A stretch of DNA of 64,000 nucleotides from Tausonia pullulans (lineage: Eukaryota > Basidiomycota > Tremellomycetes > Cystofilobasidiales > Mrakiaceae). The translations under genes and the position numbers were made by a program. The stretch is from the NCBI GenBank assembly GCA_951802195.1, contig OX637630.1, positions 62,001-126,000 on the forward strand, read 5' to 3'. Below are positions 1 through 10,600 of this stretch, one piece after another (position 1 is the stretch's first letter; each line of letters begins with the position of its first letter). Below the pieces are notes generated by a model that ran no database searches, was not told the origin of the DNA, and saw only the letters and a list, made by a program, of their open reading frames with translations.

Positions 1-1
1 C

Positions 2-79
2 CCGCAGGCCCAGGTCCCCGCTTGGGCGCAGGGAGCGCTCGTTGTCGCGGCGCTCGGTGGCGCTCTCGCGCTCTTCTAG
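2..79 (+). CDS. C-terminal end of an unidentified gene (partial)
   Basis: Reading from base 2, 25 codons run open to a TAG at 77-79. The peptide is hydrophobic near its end (WAQGALVVAALGGALALF), which looks like a C-terminal membrane segment of a tail-anchored or GPI-type protein. The rest of the gene lies left of the window, so neither family nor exon structure can be judged. It could be chance coding, because GC-rich sequence often gives open frames of this length. Confidence 0.35.
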   Translation, partial: PQAQVPAWAQGALVVAALGGALALF

Positions 80-349
80 ATGGCGAGATGACGCGAGGCG
101 CGTTTTCTGGTTTTTGCATTCGCTTCCTTCGCTTTTATTCACACGGGACACTGCTCTTGTCTTCCTAATAATTTCTTCTTCGTTTGCTCCTCTTTTCTGG
201 ACTACCCTAGAGGCTGAGGGAGAAGCGGAGTATGGATGATGAACTCACAACGACAGACGACGCTGAACACTGACGAGCGTTTGGGAGCGAGCTGGATCGA
301 TCTTCATGATATTGGGCACCTCTCGCATGATCGATGAGAATGAGATGCT

Positions 350-678
350 ATGAGGATTCGAAGAAGTGAGTCAGTCCCCCTTGCATGACTCGTGAATCTA
401 AATCCACTGTCCCTCACATCTAGCCGCCAGCTCATCGAGAAGCAGCGCAACACCGTATCGTCGCCATTGCGGCCGAAGGTCCCAGACAGAGGACGATCTT
501 CGTTTCACAAGCGCGTCGTGAGTTTACCACCCATACCAGCTCTTCTAGGGTGATGATCATCAGTATATCTCTTGGCATCACGGCCAGCGTTGCTCTTTCC
601 GGCGCGTTCCTTGTGCTCCCACGCAGACGCAGGATCGTTTGGAGAGGACGTTACCTATGGGACCGTAGCTCAACCTGA
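350..678 (+). CDS. possible 74-residue single-span membrane protein, three exons
   Basis: Exons 350-365, 424-517 and 564-678 join in phase, through introns with GTGAGT donors and TAG or CAG acceptors, into a 74-residue protein. It starts with a basic, Ser/Arg-rich stretch ([13 protein letters not shown]) like a mitochondrial leader. A hydrophobic segment follows (ISLGITASVALSGAFLVLP), then a basic tail RRRRIVWRGRYLW. The second intron would be only 46 nt. I do not recognise a family. Support is the phase consistency plus the membrane segment; a chance arrangement is possible. Confidence 0.3.
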
Positions 679-1388
679 ATTTCCCGGCGGCAGGTGGATC
701 CCCACTACGACTCCAGAACAGGCATAGCAACCGAATAGGATTACGCCCTTGAACTTTTTCTACGGTAAGCTTCTTTGGTCGCATCTCTCTTGACTCCCGT
801 GCATGAGCGAGCCTTGGTCTTACAGCTGCAAAACTTCCCCAGTATCATCCGAAGACGAGCAAGGCCGTCGAGGCGATGGTCTCGCTGCCCGGACCACGGC
901 CTTCCCCTCTCCCAAGAGCGCTGCGCTCCTCGGCGTTTTCCATCTCTCTCTCTCTCTCTCCCTTCTTTGCAGCGCTTGTTCATCTATCGATGCCTGCGTC
1001 ACACATGTGCCGAGGACTGGCTACGGCTTCGTATCATCTTGTCACCCCTGGCATGGTTGTCCTCCTCGTCCTCAAACTAATAAAAAAAACCAAGACCCGA
1101 GTGCAGGTGTGGGAGGGGATGTGTGAGTGTGTGTGTGTGTGTGTGTCGAACCAAGCACATGCCAATGATCATGTCAAGGGAACGAAGAAAGACAAAAAAA
1201 AACAAAGACACAAAAACAAAAACAAAAAAAGACACTCCTTTCACCCCTCGACCCCACTTCGGAGTTCAAATGACACAGGAAGTAGTCTCTAACCCTCGAA
1301 TGCCCGTGTCTCGGCGAGATCAACGCCGCTGATTGGAATATGATTGTTAAGTTTAAATTAAAAGTGAGCAGTCGTCGTCAGTTCGGGC
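679..1388. other. intergenic gap with simple repeats
   Basis: No convincing gene. It holds a CT run near 943-962, a GT run near 1123-1147 and an A-rich stretch of AAAAAC-type units near 1190-1235. It probably contains the 3' untranslated regions of the flanking genes, which converge here. Confidence 0.5.
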
Positions 1389-4300
1389 TCAGGAGATGGA
1401 AAGAAGGGGAGGGGGGGAGAGGGGAAAGAAGTAGGGCAAGAAGCCAAGGGACATGGAGATGACGCACAATTCCTCCTTGGCCAAGGCCTCGAACTTCTTC
1501 TGGAGCTCCTCCTCGAGCCCAGCCTTGGTCTCGCCGAGGATCTCATAGTAGAACCCTATCGGACACCACGCACGACATCAGCCGCTGCTCAAAAGCCCCC
1601 CAAGAGAGAGACGAGATAGCGAGCAACGCACACTGCCGGATCTTGGCAACCCAGAAGCTCGCGTCGATCGCGAGCAGTGCGAACCGGAAGACCCAGATGT
1701 CACGGAAGTCCTTGAGCCAGGCACGCAGGCCAAGAGAGAGGATGGAGCGGGAGCCGGAGGGGAGGGTGAGGGCGTAGCCTCGGGCAGCCCACTGGTGGTT
1801 AAAGATGGGAAGGGTCAGTCAGTTGAGGGGAGAGGGAGAGTGGGGGAAGTCGGACCTTGGCGGTGATGCTGTGTCAGAAGAAGAAACGTCAACTCAGCAT
1901 TCGCCTCTGGACCAGTGCTGCGAGTCCAAACTCACTTGACACGGTTTGAGGGGGAGCCGAGGCCCTGGTTGGCAGCTTGGAGCATGCGCTGGCCGCGGAC
2001 GAGAAAGATGAGCTCCTGATAAAAGTTAGGCTGGTCAGTGGTGAGATCAGATGACACAAAGACAGAGAGAGAACGTACTCTTGGGATCAACTTCTCATTC
2101 TCCAGCATCCTTGAAGACACGCCCCTCAAGTCAGCTCGCACCAAAAAGAAACAGTGAGAGAGGGCGAGCGACGCACGCCTTTAATCGCCGCTTGACGTCC
2201 AGCTGAAGTTCATACTCGTCCATCTTCTTGCGAGCTTCCAGCTTCTCAGCCTTGGTCTGCCGTTTGCGAGATCCGAGGTGCGTCGGGCGGAGGAGGATAG
2301 CTTTTGAAGTCGATGGGTCAGAGGACGAGGAAGGTGGTCGCGGAGAAAGGAAGGGTCCCTCACCAGACGCAAACACTACACACACGTCCAGCCGTTCCCG
2401 TCGAGAGAGAAACGTCAGAGGTGCAACTGAATGAGGAGACAGCTCAAAAACTGACTGTCCGGCTCCAGCGTGACGCCCCATTCCAGCGCAATCTTTTCAA
2501 TTTGAGCTGAGGATCTCAGTAGTAAGTATCAGCAAGGTCACAAAGAGGAGAAATTTTTGAAGCAATCTTACGAATATCAAGCACGAAAAGGGAGCGCCAA
2601 AGCGTCGAGTACTCCCGCTGAAACTTTTCTGAGAGAGGGATATCTAGGACAGTAATTGTGAGTGAGGAGAATAGAAGAAGACCAGGTTTCAGAGCACTCA
2701 CACAGGCCGTGATCGATCAGGACGATCTGAGGTCGTCGAGGATTACTTGGATGCGGGCGGACGAGGATGTTGCCCCTTTGTAGCCAGAAATGTCAGAATT
2801 TGATCCAACTCTAGGGCTAAACAGCGACATGAACTCACGGATGCGGGTCGGCGTGAACGAACTTCCACTCAAACGTCATGGCGGCAAAGAGGTCGAGAAC
2901 TGTGTCCATGACACCCTTGACCCCCCCACGGAAGTGCCAGGCCTCGATCCTCTCACGTTCGTTGATTTTGGCGCCGTTGCAGTACTCCATTACGAGGACC
3001 CGCTCCGAAGAAAGCTCCGGGTAGACGCGAGGCACGTAGACAAGAGAAGAGAGCGAGGGCGTAGCGCGGAGGTGCTCAATGGTCTGTTGTGAGTTGGCCG
3101 CTGAGAGGTTGAAGGGAGAGCGAGGTGAGTTCAGGAAAAAAAAAAAAAAGGTGAAGCAAACAGAGGCTCTGACCCTCAATGGTGAAGCTTGTTTCTTTCC
3201 GCATTTGATCCGAGACGTCTGTTGGGTGGGGTTGCATGTCGCTCGTCGTCAATCTTCGATGCCACAGCCAGGACGGAAGAGCAACCTATCACTCACAGTC
3301 GGCCACGAACGCGGCAGGGATTTCAAACACATACTCCATCAACCGCATCATCGTCCGATACGACCAGAGGTCGATCTCCATCTGCCTCCGGATCGCCGGC
3401 TTCTGGATCTTGACCGCAACGAGCTCGCCAGCGTGGGTCCGCGCCCGATGGACCTGAGCGATGCTCGCCGAGGCGATGGGAATCTTCTCGATCTCCGCGA
3501 AAACCTCATCGGGGTCTCGCCCACCGAAGGCCTCCCGCAGTACCGGAAGGACCTTGCGCCACGGCAAGCTCGGGGCGTCGTCCGTGAACGAGGCGAATGC
3601 AATTCGGTAAGGCGGAGGGAGAACTGCGGCTTGGGTTGAGATTTGCTGGCCCAGTTTGACGTAGAGCCCTAGATTATCGCGGATAAGATCTGCGATTCGG
3701 ATGGCGGATCTTTCGTGGAGGGCGTTGATGCCATCGGCGTTATCAGGGGAGAAGTTGACCTTGAAGTCTACGGTAACGACGAGGCTGGGTAGCACGCAAT
3801 TGTTGTGGAGTCAGCGAGAGATCCCTGCATTGTTCAAGATATAGAGGAGGTAGAGAGCGAAAGAGGGAGCGAGGATAGCGCGAACGGCGGAGGTCGATGG
3901 TCGCCATCAGCGAACACCCAAATGAGCGCCCCACGCGAGCCACGCATGTCCCGAGCTTGCATCCCACAGATCGAGCTGCAAGGTGTCCTCTGATCTCTGG
4001 GTGCAGCATAGAGACTGCGCGGGAGATCGTGGGGAAACGAGCGTCGATCGAGACGCGCGCAGTCAAGACAGAACACCCGCGAGCGCTGTGGCGGCAACAG
4101 GCCAGATCTCGCACCCGAACAAGCGATAAGAACACTCGGGAAGAAGGAGCATCGACAGCGGGAGCGGACGAAGAGGGGGAAGAGAGAGCGAGTCGACCAG
4201 AGACGACAGGCCGTATGACGACACTCCACTCTGTCGCGTGCACGCGGCGAGACAGGCAGGCCAGACTAGGCGCGGCCTCCACCAGACGCGCGCGACCGAC

Positions 4301-4558
4301 TCACCCTGTCCAGAAGGTGCGGATCGTCCGCGTGAGGACCTCATCGTTGAAGTGGTCGGCGAGGTAGACGCCCCCAAGGGCGGCACCGACGAGCCACCGT
4401 GGCCGGAGGGCCGTCCTGGCGAGGCGAGGAATCCGGCCTCCTGAAGACGACGACAAGGGCGACGCGGCGGAGGGATCCCCGGTGAGAGGGATAGCAGAGG
4501 GCGAGGGCCGCCCGAGCTTGACGGCCCGGTGGCGTGGCCGGGAGGAGGGGCTGGCCAT
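1389..4558 (-). CDS. UbiB/ABC1-family atypical kinase, Mcp2/Cqd2 (ADCK1) type
   Basis: Fourteen exons give 610 residues: 4305-4558, 3297-3784, 3174-3218, 2839-3100, 2702-2775, 2572-2643, 2456-2506, 2364-2375, 2177-2300, 2079-2109, 1936-2015, 1856-1868, 1632-1791, 1389-1555. Visible family marks are the KxGQ motif (YVKLGQQIST, about residue 128), the Ala-rich loop region ASIAQVHRA, the VAIK-like lysine in LVAVKIQKP, the catalytic loop FVHADPHPGNILV and the metal-binding IDHGL. Members act in mitochondria as ATP-dependent atypical kinases or ATPases linked to coenzyme Q distribution and lipid balance. The N-terminus is basic and carries one hydrophobic span (WLVGAALGGVYLA), as expected for an inner-membrane anchor. 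Intron 1 (520 nt) is far longer than the rest; two exons are only 12 and 13 nt. Transcribed away from COQ5. The assignment to the Mcp2/ADCK1 branch rather than Coq8 rests on the missing KxGQ-flanking Coq8 features and on the overall match to ADCK1, so the branch is less certain than the family. Confidence 0.92.
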
Positions 4559-4733
4559 GCGGCTTGGTTGGCAGGTGGTGGTTGACGGGCGGTGGAGTGG
4601 AGAGGGCGCCGATCGGGGACGTCTATCGCCTCCTCGGGCAGGAGACGGATGGAGACGACGCCGGCGTTGTGGCCGACCCGCCGCTCCGTCCGTGTGTCTC
4701 GACCTCCAACCACTCCTCCGCCCTGTCGCCGAC
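4559..4733. promoter_or_regulatory. shared divergent promoter of the ABC1 kinase and COQ5
   Basis: Only 175 bp separate the two start codons, so both genes must draw on the same region. I see no TATA box or named factor site. Confidence 0.5.
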
Positions 4734-6138
4734 ATGAAGTTCTCCCCGGCATCGATCGCCCGCTTCCCTGCCACGGCCGCTCGGAGGTCCTTCGCCTCGA
4801 CCTCCCTCCGCGCGTCGACGCCCTCGGCGCCATCGTCTCCCGACGCGCGTTCCTCCTCGCCGCTCGCGTCGTCCGCACCCTCGCCGTCGTCCTCAGCCGG
4901 AGGCCGGACCACCCACTTCGGCTTCAAGACCGTCCCCGAGGCGGAGAAGGAGTCTCTCGGTATGTTCGAGCTCTGTCCGATGGCGCCTTGGTGTGCCGCA
5001 GCGAAGCGGCAGGCCCTCTCTCTGTCCTCTCCCTGACTTTTCCGTGCTCTCGCTCGCCTCCTCCTCACTTTCCCTTCCTCCTGGCTTCTCTCTGCCCCTG
5101 CAGTCCGGGGCGTCTTCTCTTCGGTCGCGTCCTCGTACGACGTCATGAACGACGCCATGTCGCTTGGCATCCACCGCCTCTGGAAGGACTCGTTCGTCTC
5201 GACGCTCGACCCGGGAGGGCGCGGGCGTGAGGGCTGGAAGTGCCTCGACGTGGCGGGAGGCACGGGCGACATCGCCGAGCGGATTCTCGACCATGCGAGG
5301 CTCAAGCACGCCGACCGCGACGTCTCGGTCAATGTGCTCGACATCAACAAGGAGATGCTTGCTGAGGGAGAGCGGAGGTTCAAGCGCAGCATGTACTGGG
5401 GAGGTCAGTCGCGAACGCGTCGGGCGCCCCTCTCAGCACCTGTCTCCAACGTCTGACGCCCGACTCGCTACCTTCCCCTCAGGCCCCCAGGTCTCCTTCA
5501 CGCACGGCAATGCTCAGGAGCTGCCGTCGTCGATCCCCTCTTCCTCGGTCGACCTCTACACGATCGCCTTCGGAATCCGCAACTGCACCGACATCCCGGC
5601 GGTTCTCAACGAGGCGTACCGCGTCCTCAAGCCGGGAGGAATCTTTGCCTGCATGGAGTTCGGCAAGGTCACGAACCCGCTGTTCGCTGGGTGGGTCGCG
5701 TCGTGGGGTGATGGCGAAAGCCGGGCCTCTGGGTGTATGCGTCGGCGAGACCCAACTTCCCCTGGCTGACCCTTCCTCCCCTTCCTCCCCCTCCTCCTCC
5801 TTCTATTACCAGCATCTATCGGCAGTACTCCTTCTCGATGATCCCGCTCATGGGCCAGATCCTCGCCTCGGACCGCGACTCGTACCAGTACCTGATTGAG
5901 TCGATCGAGCGGTTCCCGCCTCAGGCCGAGTTTGCGCAGATGTGGGTGGACGCCCGCTTGCACCGGCTCTCTCCCTCTCCTTCGCTCCGACTGACGCATG
6001 CTTCCCCATGCGCCCCTTCCCCCCGCCAGGATCCGGGAGGCGGGCTTCCAGACGGGCGAGCTCCGCGAGGGCGAGGGGGGGGCCTGGACGGACTACACGG
6101 GTGGCATCACCTCGGTCCACAAGGGTGTCAAGATCTAG
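4734..6138 (+). CDS. COQ5: 2-methoxy-6-polyprenyl-1,4-benzoquinol methylase (COQ5), mitochondrial
   Basis: Five exons (4734-4959, 5104-5403, 5483-5690, 5813-5941, 6030-6138) give 323 residues. The N-terminus ([20 protein letters not shown]) is a typical mitochondrial leader followed by a Ser/Pro-rich linker. The class I methyltransferase core shows motif I as [16 protein letters not shown], the UbiE/COQ5 signatures [17 protein letters not shown] and [20 protein letters not shown], then [15 protein letters not shown] and a C-terminal [12 protein letters not shown]. The enzyme uses S-adenosylmethionine to methylate C2 of the benzoquinol ring in the CoQ synthome of the mitochondrial inner membrane. 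Every splice junction keeps phase and conserved blocks join without gaps, so the model is strong. The start codon is the only ATG that gives a leader directly ahead of the core. Confidence 0.96.
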
Positions 6139-6575
6139 AGCATGGGCTATTTCTGAATGCACGGCTGCGCTTCCGAGCCTGAGAGAAAGAACGAGCAGAC
6201 GTGTGAAACGGAGACGGACGCCATGCGCAGCAGGCGCCGCAGAGAAACATCCGGCCGGTCGCGGCTGCGCCTTGCGGGAAGAGGGGCGGGCGCGCGTGCC
6301 CTTGGAACGGCGTTCTCTCGCTGCGTCCTGCAATTACCCCTCTCGCCTGCCCGCCTCGCCCATCCGCCGCATCACCGCCCCCGCCCCACAGCGAGGACAC
6401 GCCTGCCAGTGCCCATCCTCCGACCCGGCCACACGGTCCTCCCTCCCCTGCTTGCGTGGCGAACCCGCCCTCTCTTTACTTCCGCTCTTGCGTCCTGGCC
6501 GGGCCAGCGAGCGAGTCGTCTCACCAGCGGAGCGCGTCCAGCCACCCCCCTCCTCTCTCCCGCCGTGCTCCCGCC
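6139..6575. other. gap between COQ5 and the DUF1765 gene
   Basis: Contains COQ5 3' and DUF1765-gene 5' untranslated sequence. It is GC- and pyrimidine-rich, and I see no further gene. Confidence 0.5.
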
Positions 6576-7613
6576 ATGAGCTTGCCGCACGAGCAGTCCT
6601 TGCCGAGGAGTCCCATCTCGCAAGGCTTCTTCATCGACCCCCGAACCGGAGCCGTCAGTCCCCCCCTCTCTATGCCGCCCTTCCCTCGCGTGCATCCTCG
6701 CGCGTCTCGCGTCGGATCCGCGGCGCCCCTTCGCACATCTCGAAGGAAGACGACTCGCTGAATCTCTGTCTCTCCCTCCTCTCCCGCTCTTCCCTTGTAT
6801 ATTCTGTCTCTCTCTGTCGCCCTACTTGCCTGCTCGTAGGTCTCTCCGTCGACGACACGCCTCCCGCCCCCCGCGAGCGCCCGAGGCGGCAGCTTTCTTC
6901 CCCCCGTCTCGACGCCGCCTTCGCGTCCCTTCGTGCGTCGACCGTCGTGGACAGCGAACTCGCCCGTCCTCACAAGCCCGCACCTTTCGGGCTCGCCTGG
7001 GGCCGCCGGAGGAGGAGGAGAGGGGGTAGCCCAGTACGCTGGGGCGTACTCGTCTCCGTCCCCCCAGCAAGAGCCGTACCACTACGCGTCGTCGCCCTCG
7101 AGGTCGCCTAACGCCTCCTCGCCCTACGCCCTCCCGGCGCCTAGGGGACCCCGACGCGTCGTCTCCGTCTCCAACCCCACCGACCCTCACGACGGCGGCC
7201 ACCACCATCCTGCTCCACCAAGCCAACCCATCGAAATCGTTGGATCCTCCTCCTCCTCGCGGAGGGCCACGCCGGAGGACACGGCTCGGGCGATGACGAC
7301 GATGGCGTCGTCCGTTTCGGGCGGATCATCGGTCTCGTCGGTCGGAGCATCCTCTCCTCTGGCTGGGAACTCGTCCCTCCCGGGATCGAGGAGTGCTCCG
7401 TCGAGCAGCTTGCTCTTCCGTGGAGGCGGGGGAGGCTACAGCTCGTCGCCTACGCCTCCGTCGTCGATGGCGACAGCAGGTCGTCATCAGCAGATGCCCT
7501 GGACTGCCGCCGCGAACCAGGTCTCGTCGTCGTCGTCGTCGTTGTCGTCCTCCCCGGCTTCAGCGTATGGGAGTTCCGGTCACCACCACCCGCAGCATTA
7601 TCAACAACAGCAG

Positions 7614-7647
<34 letters not shown>

Positions 7648-10600
7648 GCCGGCCCTCCTTTGCCGACGAGGAACGCCCGACCAGGGCCAAGTTCTACCCG
7701 ACGGCCATCAACGGCGGCAAGGGCGGCATCATCCTCCCTCCTCCCTCGTCTCCACCCCCATCGCAGCCCCAACCACCGAAACGGCCGCCTCCCCCGGCCC
7801 ATGGGCTGTACTCGCCCCCCGAGCCCGCAGGAAGAACAGAGGACTCCGGGAGGTTTCCCTCACCCTCGTCGCTCTCGCCTAGGCGGCCGATCCTATCTGG
7901 ACGAGTCGTCTCGTCCCCCATGACTAGCGGAGGAGGAGGGAGTGGGCTCTCGTCATCATCGGGAGGGTCGCAGCAACACCACTACTCATCTTCGCCACCC
8001 GTGGCTTCTGTCGGAGGGAGGCAATCGTTCCAGCAGCTCACGAGGGCCAGCACCGATGAAGGACGGGGCTTCTTCGTCCGGCCCTCGATGAGTGAGGATT
8101 CCGTCCGGGACCCCACCGACGGCCTCTCGAAGAAGGAGAGGAAGAAGCTGGAGAAGGAGGCGGCCGCTGCTACAGGAAGCGGGCAAATCACACCCAGGAA
8201 GAGCTCGGGCGTGCTCCGGACACTGTTTGGGAAGAAGAAGGAAGCTGCCACGGCAGCGGCAGCGGCAGCGGCAGGAACGCCTCCTTCTCCTCATTCGTCG
8301 CAGTCGTCGTCTGCGTCGCCTCGGGTTCATCAAGCCACGTCGTCGAGATCGGCGTCTCCTCAGTTATCGTCGTCATCTTCGCCGCCCTCAACGCCATCCA
8401 CGCCACCGCGCTCTGGCTCGGCTGCGTCGTCCATTGGTCCCAGCGGGAGGCGATCCGTCACTCCGACGACTATGACGATGCATGCCTCCCCGTCCAAGAT
8501 CGTCAACCGTTACGACCAGCATCTCCCTTCGCCGGGAGGGTCGCTCTTCTCGCACCATCAGCAGCAGGCCTCGACCTCGTCGTCTTCCTCGTCGTCATCG
8601 GTTGTTTCCTCGTCGCCCGCGCCCCGAGAACAACGACAAGGTCCTCCTCTTCCTCCTTCCTTGGGGAAAGGCCACCCTGTGAGCCCGCCTCAACAGGGAG
8701 GCCGGCAGCAGCAGTCCTACCACCATCACCTCCGAGAAACCAGCGACGCCTCAACCTCCACTTTTTCCTCCTTCTCCAACGCATCATCTTCACTCGAGGA
8801 TGACGCCGACCACACACCGCACCTCGACCGCGAGACAGGCGAGCTCAGGCTCCTCAGCCTTCCGAGCTTTGATGCCGAGCTGTCGTTCTTTGGGTCGACG
8901 ATGACGCCGGGGGCTGTCATTGGCGATGAGGAGATTGGAGTCGCGATGACGACGATGACGACGACTCCTCCTTCTCAGAGGACGTCGAGGAGGAGCCTGA
9001 GCACAGCGGGCGGCAGCGCTGGAGCCTTTTCACCCCCTCCGCCCGCTTCGGCTACCTTGTCTTCCCACGCAGAGGAGAAATACCTTGACATGAAGAAGCA
9101 GCAGCGCATCCGGACGCGTACTGCAGGCATAGCTGAGGCAACGGTTCGTGACAGCGACGACCCCGATCTTCCCTCCAAAGGCGGCGACGAAGCGAAGGTT
9201 CTAGCAGCTGCTGCGGTGCCCGATGACAGGGAGGCGGTGGAGGAGAGTCGCTCGAGCTCGGTTGATCGAGCCATGCAGGAGCTCCAAGGTCGAGTGGGCG
9301 GGGCTGAAGCAGCGTTGTCGGCGACCACGACAGTGCAGCCTCGCTCCCCGTCGTCGCAGGAACAGGAGCTGGCCATGACTGGAATCGCTGAAGCCGTCGG
9401 GCCTTCGCCTCCTATGACGTCCTCCGACGCCATCGCGGTGGCAGCCCCGCGGGAGAAGGGCGTTGTTGCCACACCGCACGTGGTTTCGCCGCCTCCTGCC
9501 GATTTGACGAAGCCCCTTCAGATCCGTCGTCAACAGGATTCTCTTGAAGCACCGACATCTACCGCGACCACTTTTTCACCCCCCAAATCGGCTGATCTGG
9601 CGCTTCCTCCTTCTCCGCCTCCTGCCGATCTCCCCATCGCCCCAACAGCGGCACCTCCGCTTCCTCCTGCTCCTTCCCCTGCTCCTGTCCCGCTTGTGCC
9701 GCTTCCCATCTCCAGCCCCATAGCGTCTCCTCCGCGTCTGACCCGTCCAACAGCTCCCAGCCACGACCGTAACGTCTCCATTACTGCCTCTCTTCGCGAG
9801 CTCGTTATCGGTCGAGAGATCTCGCTCGGCTCGGGCCTCTCGAGCCTGGCTGCTGGAAGAGAATCTGCCAATAGCACGGGCACCGCATCCTCCGAGACAC
9901 TTGCTACCGTACCCGACAGTCGCCAGCTGTTTTCTCTGGACAAGCCGCCGCCGGTGGCTGGGTGGACGTCGAAACTGCCGGAGGTGATCCTCACAAAGGA
10001 GCTGGCGAGGTCGAGGACAAAGCCAAGGATGGAGGTCCGGCATGAGGACACGATTGAAAAACTTCAGGGGTTCTTGTTCACGTGAGAACGGGCTTGCTCA
10101 CGTTGTCTCTCCATATCTTGGTATGTGTCACTGACATGGATCGTTCCCCCACCCCATCCCCCTCCAGGCTCCGCACCGCCCCAGCCCGTGCCCAGCTCAT
10201 CCGAGGCGGTCTCCTCCCGCTCCTATACGACGCCGAGCGAAGGGGGTTCGATCCTTCTCAGCGAGCCGACAACAAGGCCCTCCGGGCGCTCGCATTCGAA
10301 GGGCTCGCGATGTTCATTCAGAAGGGGCTTTGGCTCGAGCAGTCGGCAAACGAGAGGGGAGCAGTCTTGGAGGCCGTCGCGGCGCTTGTGGAGGGGTACG
10401 TTTCGGCGCACGCTCACTCGCTCTCTCTTACAGGATTGGAAGCTGATGTTGGCGTTTCTGATGCACAGCCCATGGCTCTCGATAAAGGCTCTTGAATCCG
10501 ACGAAGAGGACAGAATCATGTTTGGCAAGGTCATGCGGAGTATTATCTCGTGCGTTCACTTATCCCCGTCTCTGTTGCGGAGGTTTTTGAGCTCAGTCCT

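Noticed and set aside
1123-1240. GT and A-rich runs as a regulatory element or CRISPR-like array
   Set aside because: Simple repeats without spacers or conserved structure.
4063-5392. Long minus-strand frames overlapping COQ5 and the ABC1 first exon
   Set aside because: They are shadows in GC-rich sequence: Arg/Pro/Ser-rich composition and no conserved motif, while COQ5 on plus has full family signatures.
8975-10051. Minus-strand frames opposite the DUF1765 gene
   Set aside because: Antisense of low-complexity coding sequence, no splice support and no recognisable domain.
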